Source: Chryseobacterium rhizosphaerae (GTDB taxonomy: Bacteria > Bacteroidota > Bacteroidia > Flavobacteriales > Weeksellaceae). Taken from it: a stretch of DNA of 64,000 nucleotides. The notes below the pieces were generated by a model that was given only the letters and a program-made list of their open reading frames with translations, had not been told where the DNA came from and ran no database searches. Below are positions 61,731-64,000 of this stretch, piece by piece (position 1 is the stretch's first letter; each line of letters begins with the position of its first letter). The stretch spans positions 1-64,000 of the forward strand of contig NZ_QNUF01000012.1 of assembly GCF_003385455.1 (NCBI RefSeq), written 5' to 3'. Made by a program: the position numbers and the translations under genes.

Positions 61731-62780
61731 ATGAAAAAGTTCCCATTAATTTTATTTTCTCTTGTCCTTTCAATAGGATTATGGAATCCGTCTGAAGCAT
61801 GTACCCGTGTAGTCTACAAAGGTCCACAAAACACTATTCTGACAGCCCGTTCTATGGACTGGCGTGATGAAATCCCAGCCAATCTGTGGGTTTTTCCAAA
61901 AGGAATAGAACATACCGGACAAACAGGGCCTAAATCTGTAAAATGGACTTCAAAATACGGAAGTATCATCAGCTCCAGCTGGGATATTGCCTCAGCAGAC
62001 GGAATGAATGAAAAAGGACTGGTTGCCAATATGCTATGGCTTGGCGAATCCCAGTACCCAAAATTCGATCCTAAAGGAAGTAAAAAGGGACTTGCCATTT
62101 CTTTATGGGCACAATATTATCTCGATAATTTTGCCACTGTAAAAGAAGCGGTAGAATTTTCAAAAAAGGAGCCTTTCGTTATTGTAAGCGATTATATTCC
62201 CGGAACCGAAAAATTCACCACCATACACCTTTCCATTTCTGATGCTTCAGGAGACAACGCGGTATTTGAGTATATCAATGGAAAACTGGTGATTCACCAT
62301 GACCTTTCCTATACGGTGATGACCAACTCTCCGATCTTTGAGGAGCAGCTGGCCCTTAATAATTACTGGAAAGGGATTCCCGGTAACGTTATGCTTCCGG
62401 GTACCAACCGCGCTGCAGACAGATTTGTAAGAGCCGCTTATTATATCAATGCGATCCCAAGAAGTGCTGATACACGTACAGCAGTGGCCAGCGTTTTCAG
62501 TGTTATCAGAAACTGTTCTGTACCTTATGGAATTACCTCAGCAACGGAACCTAATATCTCTTCCACAAGATGGCGCTCTGTTTCGGATCAAAAGAATCTG
62601 GTTTACTATTTTGAAACCGTTTTCACCCCTAATACTTTTTGGGTAGATCTTAAAGATTTTGACCTCAGCCCAAAAGGAAAAGTAATGAAACTGGACCTGG
62701 GCAGCTTTCATACCTATAATGGGAAATCCAATACGGATTTCAAGGAATCAATACCATTCAAATTTCTGGGATTAGAATAA
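61731..62780 (+). CDS. Choloylglycine hydrolase-family linear amide hydrolase
   Basis: 349 residues. A signal peptide ends SEA, exposing the N-terminal nucleophile Cys24 (ACTRVVYKG), as in penicillin V acylase and bile salt hydrolase. Further Ntn motifs are TARSMDWRDE, DGMNEKGLVANML and MTNSPIFEEQLALNNYW. It cleaves an amide bond in a secreted substrate; given the likely habitat, acyl-homoserine lactone or penicillin-type amides are as plausible as bile salts. Confidence 0.9.
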   Translation: MKKFPLILFSLVLSIGLWNPSEACTRVVYKGPQNTILTARSMDWRDEIPANLWVFPKGIEHTGQTGPKSVKWTSKYGSIISSSWDIASADGMNEKGLVANMLWLGESQYPKFDPKGSKKGLAISLWAQYYLDNFATVKEAVEFSKKEPFVIVSDYIPGTEKFTTIHLSISDASGDNAVFEYINGKLVIHHDLSYTVMTNSPIFEEQLALNNYWKGIPGNVMLPGTNRAADRFVRAAYYINAIPRSADTRTAVASVFSVIRNCSVPYGITSATEPNISSTRWRSVSDQKNLVYYFETVFTPNTFWVDLKDFDLSPKGKVMKLDLGSFHTYNGKSNTDFKESIPFKFLGLE

Positions 62781-62982
62781 AAACTACCCAAAAACCATAA
62801 AATAATAAAACACTTAAGTCATTTAAGTGCTCACCTCAACACATAAGAAATACACCCCCTTTCTTTATATCAGAGGTTTGTCCATAAGACAATTACTTGA
62901 TAGGTGACCATTCTCTTCCTTGGGAGATGTGGCAATTCGAAGAGTTAACAGGTGGGTTTAAACAAAAAACAAACAAAAAGAT

Positions 62983-64000
62983 ATGGCCTTTTTTTCACTC
63001 AAAAAGAGAAGCCTGTTGCTCTGCATGCTTGCCTGCTGGTTTTCAGCTCATGCGCAGATACAGGATTCTTTACAGACCAAACCACAACCGGAAGAAGATA
63101 ATGTAAAATACCCGCAGCTTCAGATCAAAGGCCTTTTCCAGGCGCGTTATCTGGTAGGCATGAGCAAAGATGTGGATGTAAACGGACTTCATCATGCAGA
63201 TGGTTCCGGAACCAGCAATAATTTCATGCTCAAATACATGAGAGTTCAGGTCCGGGCGCAGATCAGTAAACGTACTGAAGTTGTTGTTTTGGCCAACCTT
63301 GCAGATTTTAAAAATGATCCTAAAAGCAGGGTCCTTGAAAACGCTTATCTGAAGTATACTTTTAATCCTAAATTAGCGATTACAGTCGGACAGTTCAGAC
63401 CTTGGTTCGGGATCGAGGAAACCTACCCTATCGATATTATTAAATCTTTGGACTGGTCTAATCAGTATTCTGAATTTGGAAAGCTGGGCTGGACGAGTTT
63501 CCAGATCGGAATGTCTGCAACCGGGCAGCTTCAGCTTGGAGAAGTCCCCTTCCAGTATGCCGTGTCCGTAGTGAATGGAAACGGAAAAAACCAGGTCAAT
63601 GACAATGACAACGGAAAGCAGTATTCTACCCGCCTGGTCTTTGGACTGTCTAAAAAATACAATTTCAACGTAGGCATTAATGGAGGTATTGGTGAAGTAT
63701 TCAGTAAAAAAGTATATGCTTTAGGAGTTGACCTGAGCTCTTTGGTACAATTTGATCCAAGATGGAGCCTTGATATGCAACTGGAAGCCAAGCAAGCTAC
63801 CAATCACGTTTTATACAATTCTATAGCCCCTGAAGTAAGACCTGAAAACCCGGATCAGTACCTGGTTCGCGGGGTTTACTTTCTTCCTAATCTAAGATAT
63901 GAGATTAACCATAAAAACCTCAGCGCTTTTGAACTCTCATGCCGCTATGAATATCTGGATACCAACTTCAGATTGGCTTCCAACCCAAGACAGACGATCA
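62983..64000 (+). CDS. Porin of the OprO/OprP (phosphate-selective porin) type, truncated at window end
   Basis: The frame from the ATG at 62983 is open to the window edge (339 codons) and is not closed. A signal peptide ends SAHAQ. LQIKGLFQARYLVG, LENAYLKYTFNPKLAITVGQ and FRPWFGIEETYP match the barrel of the porin O/P family. It likely forms an outer-membrane channel; the substrate is unproven. The gap 62781-62982 contains only a CACTTAA/TTAAGTG hairpin without T run. Confidence 0.88.
   Translation, partial: MAFFSLKKRSLLLCMLACWFSAHAQIQDSLQTKPQPEEDNVKYPQLQIKGLFQARYLVGMSKDVDVNGLHHADGSGTSNNFMLKYMRVQVRAQISKRTEVVVLANLADFKNDPKSRVLENAYLKYTFNPKLAITVGQFRPWFGIEETYPIDIIKSLDWSNQYSEFGKLGWTSFQIGMSATGQLQLGEVPFQYAVSVVNGNGKNQVNDNDNGKQYSTRLVFGLSKKYNFNVGINGGIGEVFSKKVYALGVDLSSLVQFDPRWSLDMQLEAKQATNHVLYNSIAPEVRPENPDQYLVRGVYFLPNLRYEINHKNLSAFELSCRYEYLDTNFRLASNPRQTI

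Noticed and set aside
63531..63803. 90-aa antisense ORF in the last gene
   Set aside because: The plus-strand porin frame is open over this whole region and has family motifs.

Overview
The window reads as a chromosomal segment of a Chryseobacterium-like member of the Weeksellaceae (Bacteroidota, Flavobacteriia). The reasons are low GC, the gliding genes gldB-gldC, a type IX secretion sorting tail on a secreted nuclease, Bacteroidota-type T6SS proteins (TssD, VgrG), a PafA-type alkaline phosphatase, and several -7 boxes of the TAnnTTTG type, two of them with a -33 TTG at 19-20 bp. No rRNA, tRNA or CRISPR array was seen.

Layout. 0-5 kb: the end of an IS3-type element, an AraC regulator, and two paralogous CodA-like amidohydrolases (one apparently exported) around an ankyrin lipoprotein. 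5-9.4 kb: hemL, a LysM glucosaminidase, an ACC-deaminase-like PLP enzyme, then a 269-bp tandem repeat array built on GGCTAAAGCC palindromes. 9.5-12.8 kb: small conserved proteins and a secreted endonuclease I. 13-28 kb: a long minus-strand T6SS accessory island with TssD, VgrG, a 57-aa protein, a Tle1-type phospholipase with two likely immunity genes, a LysM protein, a DUF4280 PAAR-like protein, a 930-aa OmpA-containing protein, exported proteins of unknown role, and a GIDE-LemA-membrane protein trio. The sheath and baseplate genes are not here. 28-35 kb: an old yellow enzyme, cdd, an unusual barnase / archaemetzincin / barstar run, nadE, two acetyltransferases and an EF-hand/LRR protein. 35-39.5 kb: gldB, gldC, a cystathionine gamma-synthase-like enzyme, a DinB-like protein and others.

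39.5-41.35 kb is the most striking structure: five copies of a ~214-bp inverted-repeat unit (285-bp period) with a one-gene Y1 (HUH) transposase lying between copies 4 and 5, abutting the start of the threonylcarbamoyl-AMP synthase gene. 42-49 kb: a CCA-adding enzyme, then a cobalamin-riboswitch-controlled btuB with a surface beta-propeller lipoprotein that may act like BtuG, and pafA. 49-52 kb: a run of small regulatory and metabolic genes. 52.7-55.8 kb: a stand-alone A-T-R (adenylation, carrier, thioester reductase) enzyme whose binding-pocket code resembles that for glycine. 57.5-61.4 kb: mdh and a bacteriophytochrome kinase-heme oxygenase pair. 61.7 kb to the end: a choloylglycine-hydrolase-family enzyme and a porin cut by the window edge.

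Functional calls rest on reading protein motifs by eye. No database search was run. Start codons were moved where the long frame began at an implausible TTG or ran into repeat sequence.
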